Origin: Clostridia bacterium
GTDB lineage: Bacteria > Bacillota > Clostridia > Christensenellales > Borkfalkiaceae
DNA: 47,583 bases
NCBI GenBank assembly: GCA_017626305.1
Contig: JAGAIW010000017.1
Location: forward strand, 1 to 47,583
Reading direction: 5' to 3'
The stretch's first letter is position 1; each line of letters opens with the position of its first letter. Below the pieces are notes generated by a model. The model did no database searches. It saw only the letters and a program-made list of their open reading frames with translations, and had not been told where the DNA came from. Below, piece by piece: positions 21,115-29,633 of the stretch. A program made the position numbers and the translations under genes.

Positions 21115-23115
21115 ATGGACGTACAAAAAACTACCATCAACGCGCTTCGCGTATTATCCGCAGAAGCTATCGAAACCGCTAAATCCGGTCACCCCGGTTT
21201 ACCCTTAGGCTGCGCCCCTATCGCGTACGCGTTGTTTCAAAACTTTTTGAAATTCAACCCCCGCGACCCGAAATGGGATAACCGTGACAGATTCGTGCTT
21301 TCGGCCGGTCACGGCTCGGCGCTGTATTACACGCTGTTGCACCTTTACGGTTTTGGGCTTGCAAAAGAAGATTTAATGCAATTCCGTCAGTTGGGCTCGA
21401 AAACCCCCGGTCACCCCGAATACGGTCATACCGTAGGTATCGAAACGACGACAGGACCTTTGGGACAAGGGATTGCCAACGCCGTCGGTATGGCGCTTGC
21501 CGAAGCGCACCTTGCGGCAAAATACAACAAACCCGATTTCCCCGTAGTCGACCACTACACCTACGCGCTTTGCGGCGACGGTTGTTTGGAAGAAGGCATT
21601 TCCTACGAAGCTTGCTCGTTTGCAGGCACGCACGGACTTGGCAAACTCATTCTCCTGTACGACGATAACGATATCACCATTGAAGGGGATACCGACGTTA
21701 CGTTCAAAGAAAATATCGGCGCGCGCTTTGCGGCGCAAAACTGGCAGGTGTTGCACGTCGACCTTGTATGCTCTCCCGACGATATCGACGCCCTTTCCGC
21801 GGCGATTGAAAAAGCGAAGGCAAATACCGAAAAGCCGTCCATTATCATTTGTCATACCCGTATCGGCTACGGCTCGCCCTTGGAAGGCAGCGAAAAGAGC
21901 CACGGCGCGCCCCTTGGCGTAGAGAACTTAGACAAAACCAAGCAAAACTTGGGTTGGGAATATCCCCCCTTCGAATGTCCGCAGGAAGTCTTCGACCATT
22001 GTGCAGAAGCCGCAAAAGCTGGCTTAGACAAGGAAGTAGCTTGGAAGAAAATGATGGTGGACTACGACGCAACCTATCCCGAGCTTGCGGAAGAATATCG
22101 CGCGGTAATGGCAGGCGAAAAGCCCGACCTTGCCAACATGGACGAACTTTATCATTTTGAAAAGCCCATGGCTACCCGTCAAACTTCGGCAAAGGTATTG
22201 AATATGTTGGCGGCGAAAATGCCGCAGCTTATCGGCGGTTCGGCTGACCTTGGTCCTTCCAACCTTTCGGAAATGAAAGATACGGACGAAATCCAATACG
22301 GTCATTTCTCCGCAAACAATTTCGCAGGCAGAAACCTGCACTACGGTATCCGCGAACACGCAATGGCGGCTATGGCGAACGGTATGCAACTCCACGGCGG
22401 TGTGCAAGCGTATACGGCAACCTTCTTCGTGTTCTCCGATTACTGCAAGCCCGCTATGCGTTTGTCGGCGCTGATGAAACTCCCCGTAACGTATATCATG
22501 ACGCACGATTCTATCGGCGTTGGCGAAGACGGCCCTACCCATCAACCCGTTGAACAGCTCATCATGCTCCGTTCTATCCCCGGTTTAAAGGTTTACCGTC
22601 CTGCGGACGGCAAGGAAACGGCAGCAGCTTGGGTATCCGCGCTCAGCGGTAACGAACCCACCGTGCTCGTTTTAACCCGTCAAAACCTGCCGCAATACGA
22701 AAACAGCGGCAAAGACGCATTAAACGGCGGTTACGTGTTGGAAGACTGCGAAGGCAAAGCGGACGTACTGTTAATCGGTACGGGTTCGGAAATCGAGCTT
22801 TGTGTGAAAGCCAAAGCCGCTTTGGCGGAACAAGGCGTTAACGCGCGCGTAGTATCCATGCCTTGTATGGAAGAATTTGAAAAGCAATCGGCGGAATACA
22901 AAGCAAGCGTGCTCCCTGCCGACGTAAAGGCAAGAGTTTGCGTAGAAGCAGGCTCGCCTTACAGCTGGTATAAATACGCAGGCGACAACGGCGAAATCGT
23001 AGCCATGAATTCCTTCGGCGCGTCCGGCCCTGCCAGCAAGCTGTTCCCCCACTTCGGATTTACCGTAGAAAACGTTGTGGAAAAGGCGCTTGCGTCTATT
23101 GCGAAAAACAAATAA
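21115..23115 (+). CDS. tkt: Transketolase
   Basis: The 666-residue, full-length enzyme uses thiamine diphosphate to transfer two-carbon units in the pentose phosphate pathway. Visible blocks are SGHPGLPLGCAPIAYALF, FVLSAGHGSALYYTLLHLYG, GPLGQGIANAVGMALAE, the ThDP/Mg site CGDGCLEEGISYEA with DDNDI, and the pyrimidine-domain IREHAMAAMANGM with HDSIGVGEDGPTHQPVEQL. AGGAG precedes the ATG. A strong terminator follows at 23127-23164. Confidence 0.97.
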   Translation: MDVQKTTINALRVLSAEAIETAKSGHPGLPLGCAPIAYALFQNFLKFNPRDPKWDNRDRFVLSAGHGSALYYTLLHLYGFGLAKEDLMQFRQLGSKTPGHPEYGHTVGIETTTGPLGQGIANAVGMALAEAHLAAKYNKPDFPVVDHYTYALCGDGCLEEGISYEACSFAGTHGLGKLILLYDDNDITIEGDTDVTFKENIGARFAAQNWQVLHVDLVCSPDDIDALSAAIEKAKANTEKPSIIICHTRIGYGSPLEGSEKSHGAPLGVENLDKTKQNLGWEYPPFECPQEVFDHCAEAAKAGLDKEVAWKKMMVDYDATYPELAEEYRAVMAGEKPDLANMDELYHFEKPMATRQTSAKVLNMLAAKMPQLIGGSADLGPSNLSEMKDTDEIQYGHFSANNFAGRNLHYGIREHAMAAMANGMQLHGGVQAYTATFFVFSDYCKPAMRLSALMKLPVTYIMTHDSIGVGEDGPTHQPVEQLIMLRSIPGLKVYRPADGKETAAAWVSALSGNEPTVLVLTRQNLPQYENSGKDALNGGYVLEDCEGKADVLLIGTGSEIELCVKAKAALAEQGVNARVVSMPCMEEFEKQSAEYKASVLPADVKARVCVEAGSPYSWYKYAGDNGEIVAMNSFGASGPASKLFPHFGFTVENVVEKALASIAKNK

Positions 23116-23126
23116 TCGGTAAGGAT

Positions 23127-23164
23127 AACTCCCGTTGCGGTTTTTCCGTAACGGGAGTTTTTTC
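23127..23164 (+). terminator. Terminator of tkt
   Basis: AACTCCCGTT (23127-23136) pairs with AACGGGAGTT (23150-23159), with an inner GCGG/CCGT stem, followed by a run of T. Confidence 0.85.
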
Positions 23165-23270
23165 GTTTAACTATCACATTTTCAAAACATATTCAACGCA
23201 AACGTGCATTATACTGTAATCATTAAGCGACCTACCCGTTTCCTTCCAAGGAACACCTCCATATAATAGC

Positions 23271-23307
23271 AAAAGCGTACGGTTTTTACCGTACGCTTTT
23301 GTTTTTC
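23271..23307. terminator. Perfect 12-bp palindrome, terminator-like
   Basis: AAAAGCGTACGG (23271-23282) pairs with CCGTACGCTTTT (23289-23300) and is followed by GTTTTTC on the plus strand. A TATAAT sits just before it (23262-23267). Nothing else recognisable lies between 23165 and 23270. It may be a bidirectional terminator between tkt and the convergent protease gene. Confidence 0.6.
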
Positions 23308-23316
23308 TTTATGCCA

Positions 23317-23412
23317 CAATATACGAAGTGTATTTGATATCCGTAGGATATTTCATAATCTTATTATTTCACTTATGCCGTCAGGCATAAATTCCATTGA
23401 AAAGCTGCGCTT
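23317..23412. repeat. Cluster of four short palindromes (REP-like)
   Basis: Four hairpins follow one another: AATATAC/GTGTATT, ATATCC/GGATAT with loop GTA, TTATGCC/GGCATAA with loop GTCA, and GAAAAGC/GCTTTTTC with loop TGC. They are joined by related linkers TTTGAT, TTTCAT and TTCCATT. They sit directly behind the S41 protease stop. Such clusters resemble the repetitive extragenic palindromes dispersed in many clostridial genomes. Confidence 0.5.
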
Positions 23413-23414
23413 TT

Positions 23415-24722
23415 TCAGGAAAACAACGCTTGAATGGCTGCCGTCAATTCTCCGTCGTTTTCGGGGGCTTCTTTCACCGTTTTCGTGCCGTCTTGCGGTA
23501 AAATCCCACGCCCGTGAATACAATTCCCTTTCGGCCAACAAATTTGCGCCGTCGTCAGCTTTACCGCTTCGCCCGTAAACCCAAACAACGGATAGGTGGT
23601 TTGCATAATACCTTTACCGTAGGTACGGGCTTCGCCGTCCCGTTCCACCAAACAAATATCCCCGTACGCCGTCGCGCCGTAGTCAATCATGACGCCAAGC
23701 AGGCATTCCGACGCCGACGCCGAATTTTTATCGGCTATCACCATCACGCGGCTGTCCGCATCAAAATATTGCGTATATACGTTACCCGCCGCCTTATAGT
23801 ATTCTTTATATTCGCCAAAATCGGCAATCGCCGCGACGGGGTCGTTGACCGTTGCGCTCTTGCAAAAGTATTTACAGATTTTTTGCATAACGTCTAAATA
23901 CCCGCCGCCGTTATCGCGTAAATCCAGCACCAAATGCTTTTTGCCGTCCGCGCGGAATCGTCCCATTGCCGTATCAAATTCTTCCGCCGCCGCGCCGTTA
24001 AACCGCGTTAATCGGATATACGCCGCGTCACTAGGCAAAGAAGATAAGGGCTGACCGCGCTCTATAAGCTTAGACGCGTCCTGTCCCGTAAAGCCGTACG
24101 CGCTCGTCGACGTTTTATAGTATACGTAGCTTTCCACGTACGCGCGTTTGGTAAGCGCTACTATGCGCGTTTGTCCCGAAAATCCAAGTACGTTGACGTA
24201 AAATTGCGTCCCCGACGTCACGCCGTCCACAAACGCCTTGAATACGTCAAAGTCCACGCAAGGGGTTATATTTTCCGCCGCTGTTCCGTAGCCTATAATA
24301 AACTCCCCTGCGGTAAGCCCTGATTCTTCGGCAGGCGAATTGCCGATAACGGACGATATCAAAAGCTGCTTTTCCCCTTTCCCGTTTTCGGTGAGAAAGG
24401 TAATCCCCACGCCTTCCTGCGCGCCCGTTGCGCTTTGCTGCATAGCGGCGTATTCTTCCGCCGTAAGATATTGTGAATAGTCGTCTAAAATTTCACGATT
24501 GACGGCGTCGAACAGCACCTTGTAAAAAGCGGTGTCGTCCACTTCGTAATAATACTTACTTTGGATTTCTTGTTTGAGCCGCATAAGCGAGCGCATTTCC
24601 TTGTCCATGGTAAGCTGAAAGGTGGCAAACCCGACGAAAAAGGAACAGACGGCAATGAAAATTGCCGCCGCAGTATATACGATAATTCTTTTTTTGTTTG
24701 TCTTGGGCGTTTGGTTTTCCAA
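23415..24722 (-). CDS. S41 family carboxy-terminal processing peptidase (CtpA-like)
   Basis: The start is taken as TTG at 24722 (residues MENQTPK in the mature reading) since AAGGAG lies 8 nt before it; a GTG at 24731 sits directly on that site. One N-terminal membrane anchor (IIVYTAAAIFIAVCSFFVGF) puts the domain outside. A PDZ domain spans about 110-200 (SSVIGNSPAEESGLTAGEFI). The S41 core has LVLDLRDNGGGYLDVM, the nucleophile in NSASASECLLGVM and the general-base Lys in YGKGIMQTTYPL. The order matches CtpA/Prc-type proteases that trim exported proteins. The preceding PucR-type regulator gene ends 12 nt upstream, and its stop overlaps the ribosome binding site. Confidence 0.92.
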   Translation of the reverse strand: MENQTPKTNKKRIIVYTAAAIFIAVCSFFVGFATFQLTMDKEMRSLMRLKQEIQSKYYYEVDDTAFYKVLFDAVNREILDDYSQYLTAEEYAAMQQSATGAQEGVGITFLTENGKGEKQLLISSVIGNSPAEESGLTAGEFIIGYGTAAENITPCVDFDVFKAFVDGVTSGTQFYVNVLGFSGQTRIVALTKRAYVESYVYYKTSTSAYGFTGQDASKLIERGQPLSSLPSDAAYIRLTRFNGAAAEEFDTAMGRFRADGKKHLVLDLRDNGGGYLDVMQKICKYFCKSATVNDPVAAIADFGEYKEYYKAAGNVYTQYFDADSRVMVIADKNSASASECLLGVMIDYGATAYGDICLVERDGEARTYGKGIMQTTYPLFGFTGEAVKLTTAQICWPKGNCIHGRGILPQDGTKTVKEAPENDGELTAAIQALFS

Positions 24723-24734
24723 AAGCGTCACTCC

Positions 24735-25751
24735 TTATTTTCCTAAAAGATGATAAATGACCGTCAAGACACGGAAGGAAACGGCGTCTGAAAACGAACG
24801 AATATTCAAGCCCGTCGCCTTTTCCAGCTTATCCAAGCGGTATAAAAGGGTGTTGCGGTGCATATATAAATTGCGCGACGTTTCGCTGACGTTCAAGCTA
24901 CAACGCAAAAATTCTTCTGCCGTGGATAACATTTCGTCGTCTTCAAACACTTCCCGAAAATTTTCATCCGTTAAATCGGAAAGGTATTCATTCAGCTTGT
25001 GTTCGGGAATATCTTCAAGCAGCTTGACCATGATATATTTACGGTAAGAATGTACCCGTTCGTTCATACCAAACACGTCCGCATAGCGCAAGGCGTTTTC
25101 CGCGCGGGCATAGGATAAAGCAATATCCCGCAGCTCGCGTACGGTCGGACCTACGCCCACTTCTACGTCTAAACCCAGCTCTTCTTTTAACGATTGCGCC
25201 AAAAACTCCGCATAGTCCACGGACGATTGATATTCGTTGTCCGTCTTATCGATAAATTTGACCAGCACGCAGGTGTCGTCACCCATTTGCACGGCGGTAT
25301 CCAAGCTGTTTCCGCCGTACTGTTCGATAACGGCAAGCGTTTCTTCCATCATTTTCGGCACGCGGAGCACTAAGGCAAAACAGGACGAACCGCGGACGGA
25401 AAATTTGGTGGCGTATTTATACACGCCCATGGAAGAACATTCCCCAAGCAATATCTTTTTGAGAAATTCCGTTTTGGAAAGCTCGTTTTCCCGTTCGTTA
25501 AAGCTTTCGATATACGTAGGCAATAACGCGGCGTAGTTGCGTTCTACTTCCCCCACGCCTTCGATTGCACCGATATAGCCGACGCCTTTGAAAGTGAAAC
25601 GGAAAAAGGTATAGCTGCCGTCGTCGGTAACCCCTTCAAACGTCTTTTCGCAAACGGGTACGTCCGTAGGCTTACTTTTTTCAGGGTAATAGGTAAGCGT
25701 AATCCCCAGCTTTTGCGCAATTTCTTTTATGCTCTTTTGTAAATCGGTCAT
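24735..25751 (-). CDS. PucR/CdaR-type transcriptional regulator
   Basis: The C-terminal helix-turn-helix of the PucR type is clear: LRCSLNVSETSRNLYMHRNTLLYRLDKLEKATG, with the invariant HRNTL-x-YRL block (given here in parts). The middle has a degenerate GGDEF-like domain (CFALVLRVPKMM, VGVGPTVRELRDIALSYARAENAL). I set the start at ATG 25751 (MTDLQKS) because the promoter TATAAT lies at 25790-25785; the longer frame would begin upstream of the transcript. The product is 338 residues. It is co-transcribed with the S41 protease and divergent from the unknown membrane protein at 26040, either of which could be a target. The effector is unknown. Confidence 0.88.
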   Translation of the reverse strand: MTDLQKSIKEIAQKLGITLTYYPEKSKPTDVPVCEKTFEGVTDDGSYTFFRFTFKGVGYIGAIEGVGEVERNYAALLPTYIESFNERENELSKTEFLKKILLGECSSMGVYKYATKFSVRGSSCFALVLRVPKMMEETLAVIEQYGGNSLDTAVQMGDDTCVLVKFIDKTDNEYQSSVDYAEFLAQSLKEELGLDVEVGVGPTVRELRDIALSYARAENALRYADVFGMNERVHSYRKYIMVKLLEDIPEHKLNEYLSDLTDENFREVFEDDEMLSTAEEFLRCSLNVSETSRNLYMHRNTLLYRLDKLEKATGLNIRSFSDAVSFRVLTVIYHLLGK

Positions 25752-25784
25752 ATTTTGTTTCCGCCCTTTTAACTTTACCTTTCT

Positions 25785-25813
25785 ATTATACCCCAAAATG
25801 AAAAAAAATTCAA
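25785..25813 (-). promoter_or_regulatory. Promoter of the PucR regulator-S41 protease operon
   Basis: TTGAAT (25813-25808), 17 nt, TATAAT (25790-25785) on the minus strand. It fixes the regulator's start codon downstream of 25778. Confidence 0.8.
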
Positions 25814-25926
25814 GGATTTTTACGGGAATACCAACCCACTATCTTAAAAAGGTAAAAAACTTTTCTTTTAAAGGAAAAAAACGCCAAAGTTTTTGCAAAA
25901 AAACCGAAAAAAAATTCTGATTAGTA

Positions 25927-25955
25927 TTGACATATTTTCATAAAAGTGTTATAAT
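25927..25955 (+). promoter_or_regulatory. Perfect SigA consensus promoter
   Basis: TTGACA (25927-25932), 17 nt, TATAAT (25950-25955), with no mismatch in either box. It predicts strong constitutive transcription of the membrane protein gene at 26040. A leader of about 80 nt follows, with a short TTTCG/CGAAA hairpin near 25980-26003. Confidence 0.9.
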
Positions 25956-26039
25956 ACTATAAAGTTAATATTTTTGTTTGTTTCGCCTATCTAAAACGAA
26001 ACGCAAAAGAGAACAAATAAACATTTCAGGAGATTGGTT

Positions 26040-27440
26040 ATGAGTAACAATACCCCCGTTTTCGAGTACGACGCTCCCGTTGTAGACGAACCCGAAGTTC
26101 TCGCACCCGCGCAAACGGAAGAACCCGCAGCTGCCCCCGTTAAGAAGAACGTAGCAGCCCGTATTTTTGCAGGTTTGTTCGTCGTCTTGGCGATTGCATC
26201 CCTTGTATTGCCTTTGTCTTTCATTAAGGGCGCTACTTTGGAAAGCGGTAAGCTGCTTGGGCTTTTATACCTGTTTATGGACACCGTCACCGCAAGCGAT
26301 AAGCTGTTTGGTATCGTTCCCACACTCGTGGAAACCGGCGGGCTTTTAGGTCAGCTTGCAGCAGCGTCCGTTTACGTGTTGGCGCTTTGCCTTGTACTTA
26401 CTATCGTTTGCGGCGTAATCGCTATCTTCTCTACGAAGAACGCTCCGTTAAGACTTCGCGCAGCCGTATTCTTCTTTACCTTTGGTTTCGCGTTCTACGC
26501 AGCTTGCACCTTTGGTATGCTCAAAGCGCGCGGCAACGAATGGACGGCTTGCTTTGAATATATATCCTTGGCAGCGGCAGGCGTAGGTCTTCTTACCTAT
26601 TTCGTGCTTGGCGCGGCAAAAGGTAAGAGAGCATGGGTCAACCTTGTACAACTCCTGTTTACCGTTGCTGTTTCTGGCGTTGTAGGCGTGTTCGTAACGC
26701 AAACGGGCAGCGCAGCGAAAGAACTTGTTTCTACGCTTGGGCTTGGCTCGGCTTGGGATATCGTCGTTATGGCGATTGTGGCGGTGCTTGTACTCAACGT
26801 AACGATTGCCTTCCTTCGTTTGCAAACCAAGAAAGGTCTTGCGCTTGACTTAGTCCGTTATATCCTTGAAGTTCTTCTTGCAGGCGTTATCGTTGCGGCG
26901 GCGTTTATGTACACCACCGAAGATATGCTCAAATACGCGGCAATCGGCGCGGCGGCGGTAAGCGTACTCCAAATCGTTATTTGGATTTTCCAAAGAAAGT
27001 GCGCTAGCAAAGCTACGAAGGTTGTGGAAGAAGAAACCGTGGAAGAAGAACCTGCTCCCGTAGAAGAATTCGTTCGCGAAGAATTTGCCGAAGCGTTGCC
27101 TTATGAAGGCGGCCCTGTGGAAGGCGTAGAAATCGCGCAAGAAGTTACCCCTACCGTTTGCGTTGCTCCCCCCGTGGAAGTGCAAACCGCTGGCTACGAC
27201 TTCTACAACAGCAAGAGCTTTGATCCGTTTATCGCTATACTTACCAGCGAAGAAAGAAATCAATTCACCGAACTTTTCATTTTGAAATACAAAGGTGCTA
27301 TGCCTGAAATTCCCGACTACGTAGTCGGCGGCGACAACAAGCAATTTTTCAGAAAGCTGTTTATCTATCTCGGTCAATACCGTGATATCATTCCTGACGG
27401 CTTGCTTGCGAAGATTTATAAATTCGCCGTAAGAATGTAA
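26040..27440 (+). CDS. Multi-pass membrane protein with acidic linkers, unknown
   Basis: The start at ATG 26040 (MSNNTPVFEYD) follows AGGAG by 7 nt. The 466-residue product has an acidic, Pro/Ala-rich cytosolic N-terminus of about 38 residues, about eight hydrophobic segments between residues 40 and 320 (for example IFAGLFVVLAIASLVLPL and YVLALCLVLTIVCGVIAIF), an acidic linker (VVEEETVEEEPAPVEEF), and a C-terminal soluble domain of about 80 residues (FIAILTSEERNQFTELFILK, then FFRKLFIYLGQYRDIIPDGL). I do not recognise the family. The perfect promoter and strong ribosome site suggest an abundant protein. It stands alone between a divergent regulator and a terminator. Confidence 0.85.
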   Translation: MSNNTPVFEYDAPVVDEPEVLAPAQTEEPAAAPVKKNVAARIFAGLFVVLAIASLVLPLSFIKGATLESGKLLGLLYLFMDTVTASDKLFGIVPTLVETGGLLGQLAAASVYVLALCLVLTIVCGVIAIFSTKNAPLRLRAAVFFFTFGFAFYAACTFGMLKARGNEWTACFEYISLAAAGVGLLTYFVLGAAKGKRAWVNLVQLLFTVAVSGVVGVFVTQTGSAAKELVSTLGLGSAWDIVVMAIVAVLVLNVTIAFLRLQTKKGLALDLVRYILEVLLAGVIVAAAFMYTTEDMLKYAAIGAAAVSVLQIVIWIFQRKCASKATKVVEEETVEEEPAPVEEFVREEFAEALPYEGGPVEGVEIAQEVTPTVCVAPPVEVQTAGYDFYNSKSFDPFIAILTSEERNQFTELFILKYKGAMPEIPDYVVGGDNKQFFRKLFIYLGQYRDIIPDGLLAKIYKFAVRM

Positions 27441-27457
27441 GCTTATAACCAAAAGCA

Positions 27458-27490
27458 AACTCCCCGTTTCAAAACGGGGAGTTTTTTGTT
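27458..27490 (+). terminator. Terminator of the unknown membrane protein gene
   Basis: AACTCCCCGTTT (27458-27469) pairs with AAACGGGGAGTT (27472-27483), 12 bp, followed by TTTT. It can also act for the convergent mntP gene, with a weaker T run on that side. Confidence 0.85.
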
Positions 27491-27512
27491 TGTCTTTTTT
27501 TGGCTTATTCAC

Positions 27513-28100
27513 TTAGCCGATTAAACCTGTAATAAAAATTTCCAAACCGATTGCAATTAAAATGACGCCACCAAAAATGGACGCTTTGCCCGCAAGCTTC
27601 GTGCCGAATTTCTTTCCAAGATACAGCCCCGCCAAGCAAATTCCAAAAGTAACCGCGGCGATAATGCCTGCCGTAACCAGCGCCATCAGCCATTCGTATT
27701 CCGCAATCGTAAAGCCGACGGACAACGCGTCAATGGAAGTAGCTACTCCTTGCACGAGCAACGCCGTCAACCCAACGCCGCCCTGCGCGCAAGGGTCTTC
27801 GTCCTTGTTTTTTATGCCTTCTATCAGCATTTTGCCGCCGATAAATCCAAGTAAGCCCAACGCAATCCAAGGTATCCAAGCCGCAAACGCTTGAAAATAC
27901 TGCACGATCGTATGTACGCATATCCAGCCGATCATAGGCATTAACGCTTGAAAAAAGGCAAATACGCCTGCGATAGAGCACGTTTTCTTCTTGCTCATGC
28001 ACGGTTCGTGCAAGCCGTTGGCAAGCGACACCGAAAAGGCGTCCATGGCAAGCCCTGCGCCTAATAGCACCGCCGTGGAGAAAAACCGAAAATCCCACAT
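27513..28100 (-). CDS. mntP: Manganese efflux pump MntP
   Basis: The 195-residue protein has six membrane helices in two three-helix repeats, each with the family's Asp-containing motif: LAMDAFSVSLANGL in the first and ATSIDALSVGFTIAE in the second. These residues carry Mn2+ out of the cell. In many bacteria mntP is controlled by a yybP-ykoY Mn riboswitch, but none is seen in the 70 nt upstream, which hold only a hairpin. AGGAG lies before the ATG. It follows the sigma-factor module on the same strand and may be partly read from it. Confidence 0.92.
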   Translation of the reverse strand: MWDFRFFSTAVLLGAGLAMDAFSVSLANGLHEPCMSKKKTCSIAGVFAFFQALMPMIGWICVHTIVQYFQAFAAWIPWIALGLLGFIGGKMLIEGIKNKDEDPCAQGGVGLTALLVQGVATSIDALSVGFTIAEYEWLMALVTAGIIAAVTFGICLAGLYLGKKFGTKLAGKASIFGGVILIAIGLEIFITGLIG

Positions 28101-28127
28101 ACTACTACTCCTTTACATTAAAATATT

Positions 28128-28152
28128 CCAAGCATAGCTTGGCTATACTTGG
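28128..28152. repeat. Palindrome between the sigma module and mntP
   Basis: CCAAGCATAGC (28128-28138) pairs with GCTATACTTGG (28142-28152) with one mismatch. The CATAG core is shared with palindromes at 47452-47495. There is no strong T run, so it may be an mRNA-stability or repeat element more than a terminator. Confidence 0.45.
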
Positions 28153-28170
28153 AAAGATGTTTTTTCTTTT

Positions 28171-28527
28171 TTATTTACGAATAATTACCTGCACCGTACC
28201 GTCTTCCAAAACGATACGCTTTTCGCAAATGCTATCCACCAAAAACAATCCCCTACCGTTTTCCGAGTATACATCCGAGCAAGCGCTTTGTTTGGGCGGC
28301 GTAGTACACACGGACGAATACACGTTGATTTGGATAAACTCACCTTGTAATACGATTTGCAATTTCGCCGTGGCTTTGGCGTGGCGGAATACGTTGCCCA
28401 CCAGCTCGGTTGCGGCAAGACGGCTGTGAAAAACGCCGTGCTCGGACGCGCCGTTTTCCGTAAGGAAACGACACAAATGTCCAAGAGCCGTATGCAAATG
28501 TTCGTGCGTTTGTATCTCGAAAATCAT
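28171..28527 (-). CDS. HATPase_c_2 anti-sigma serine kinase (RsbW/SpoIIAB-like)
   Basis: The 118-residue protein has the GHKL ATP-binding signature: N-box LAATELVGNVFRHAKA and a G-box ENGRGLFLVDSICEKR. It is compact, without the usual clear DxGxG G1 box. Such proteins bind and inhibit their sigma factor and phosphorylate the STAS antagonist. It follows the sigma gene by 8 nt and is the fourth gene of the module. No ribosome binding site is visible before the ATG; TATAAT in the end of the sigma gene lies just upstream, so a separate short transcript is possible. Confidence 0.85.
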   Translation of the reverse strand: MIFEIQTHEHLHTALGHLCRFLTENGASEHGVFHSRLAATELVGNVFRHAKATAKLQIVLQGEFIQINVYSSVCTTPPKQSACSDVYSENGRGLFLVDSICEKRIVLEDGTVQVIIRK

Positions 28528-28535
28528 ATGCTATA

Positions 28536-29273
28536 TTATATACTGTCTTTGAGTGTGCTTTTCAGCTTTGCCAGCAGCTTTCTTTCCATACGGGAAACGA
28601 ACATTTGGGAAACACCCAAACGCTTTGCCGTTTCGCTTTGCGAAAGCTCGTCTTGATAACGGAATTTGATAAGCTGCATTTCCGTTTGGGAAAAGTCCTT
28701 CATTGCCGCGCGCAACGTTTCTTTGATTTCAAACTTTTCAAAATTATCTTCTTCGTCAGGCACGAGCGCGTATAAAGAGCGTTCTTCGTCGTCTTCCGCG
28801 CTTGCCGCCATACCGTCTAAGGAGAGCGTTCCACCGATTTCCAACGCTTTAACGACGTCTTCTTCGGACAGCCCCAGCCCTTCGGCAATACGTTTTACCG
28901 ACGGTTTTTCGCCCGTTTTCGATTCTTCTTCGGCGGCAAATTTCTTCGCGGCGGCATGAATTTCACTCAGCCTTCTCGGCAATTTTACCATACGCGATTT
29001 ATCGCGGAAGTAGTTTTTAATTTCCCCCGTAATCGTCGGCGTGATAAAGGTGGTAAACTGCATACCAAGCTCGGGGTCGAAACGGTCAATGCCACGCAAA
29101 AGCGCGTACGACGCCACTTGTTTCAAATCGTCGTACTCCACGCCCCGTCCCACGAACTTCTTGGCGAGAATATCCGCTATGTAGAGATAATGCTCGGCGA
29201 TTTTATTGCGCAAAGCAATATCGCCCGTCTCTTTGTACCGCGCAAACAGCGCGTTGATTTGTTCTTCCGCCAT
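28536..29273 (-). CDS. SigB/SigF/SigG-type alternative sigma factor
   Basis: The 245-residue protein has region 2 (LKQVASYALLRGIDRFDPEL, then FTTFITPTITGEIKNYFRDK), region 3 (LSEIHAAAKKFAAEEE, KRIAEGLGLSEEDVV) and region 4 (LRAAMKDFSQTEMQLIKFRY, LSQSETAKRLGVSQMFVSRM). The ITGEIKNYFRDK...VKLPRRL segment is characteristic of the SigB/F/G group, whose members are controlled by partner switching. STAS and HATPase genes on both sides agree. The order STAS-HATPase-sigma equals spoIIA, but the extra HATPase gene behind it and the degenerate one in front differ, so I do not call it sigF. Confidence 0.92.
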   Translation of the reverse strand: MAEEQINALFARYKETGDIALRNKIAEHYLYIADILAKKFVGRGVEYDDLKQVASYALLRGIDRFDPELGMQFTTFITPTITGEIKNYFRDKSRMVKLPRRLSEIHAAAKKFAAEEESKTGEKPSVKRIAEGLGLSEEDVVKALEIGGTLSLDGMAASAEDDEERSLYALVPDEEDNFEKFEIKETLRAAMKDFSQTEMQLIKFRYQDELSQSETAKRLGVSQMFVSRMERKLLAKLKSTLKDSI

Positions 29274-29275
29274 AC

Positions 29276-29632
29276 TTAGCCTTCAAATACAATCTTACGC
29301 AACGCGCCCGTTTCGTCCTTTTCAAAGTCCACTTTCCCCAAAAGTGCGGTAAGCAACGCATAGGAGAGCTCGTCTTCCATATTCTTTTCCGCTTGTGTAT
29401 AGCAATCTTCGCCCGTAATCGCGCAGCCGAGCGCTTCGCCTACCGTAAATTCGATACGCGCGCTGGCATAGCCGTTCCGCTTGAAAATGAGCAAGCTTTC
29501 GGTTACGCAGACCTTATAATCTTCCGCGCTGTCGACGTCAAAGCCGACAAGCGAGCAAAGCCCGCCCGTCGTCAAACGTACGGTGGTAAGATATTCGCCC
29601 GTTAAAGGTAAAGTTACCGTAAATTTTTCCAT
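29276..29632 (-). CDS. Degenerate HATPase-like protein of the partner-switching module
   Basis: The 118-residue protein resembles RsbW/SpoIIAB in length and in the opening pattern (TGEYLTTVRLTTGGLCSLVGF, then YKVCVTESLLIFKRNG), where the N-box Glu is kept but the Asn position is not. No G1 or G2 box can be found in the C-terminal half (EDCYTQAEKNMEDELSYALL). It has probably lost ATP binding. The start is ATG 29632, with GGAG 10 nt before it; a TTG lies at 29641. It sits between the STAS and sigma genes, the place of spoIIAB. It may still bind sigma or the STAS protein as an adaptor. Confidence 0.75.
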   Translation of the reverse strand: MEKFTVTLPLTGEYLTTVRLTTGGLCSLVGFDVDSAEDYKVCVTESLLIFKRNGYASARIEFTVGEALGCAITGEDCYTQAEKNMEDELSYALLTALLGKVDFEKDETGALRKIVFEG

Positions 29633-29633
29633 A

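Noticed and set aside
28100-28170. Mn-sensing yybP-ykoY riboswitch upstream of mntP
   Set aside because: The gap is only about 70 nt and holds a single hairpin without the conserved yybP-ykoY sequences.
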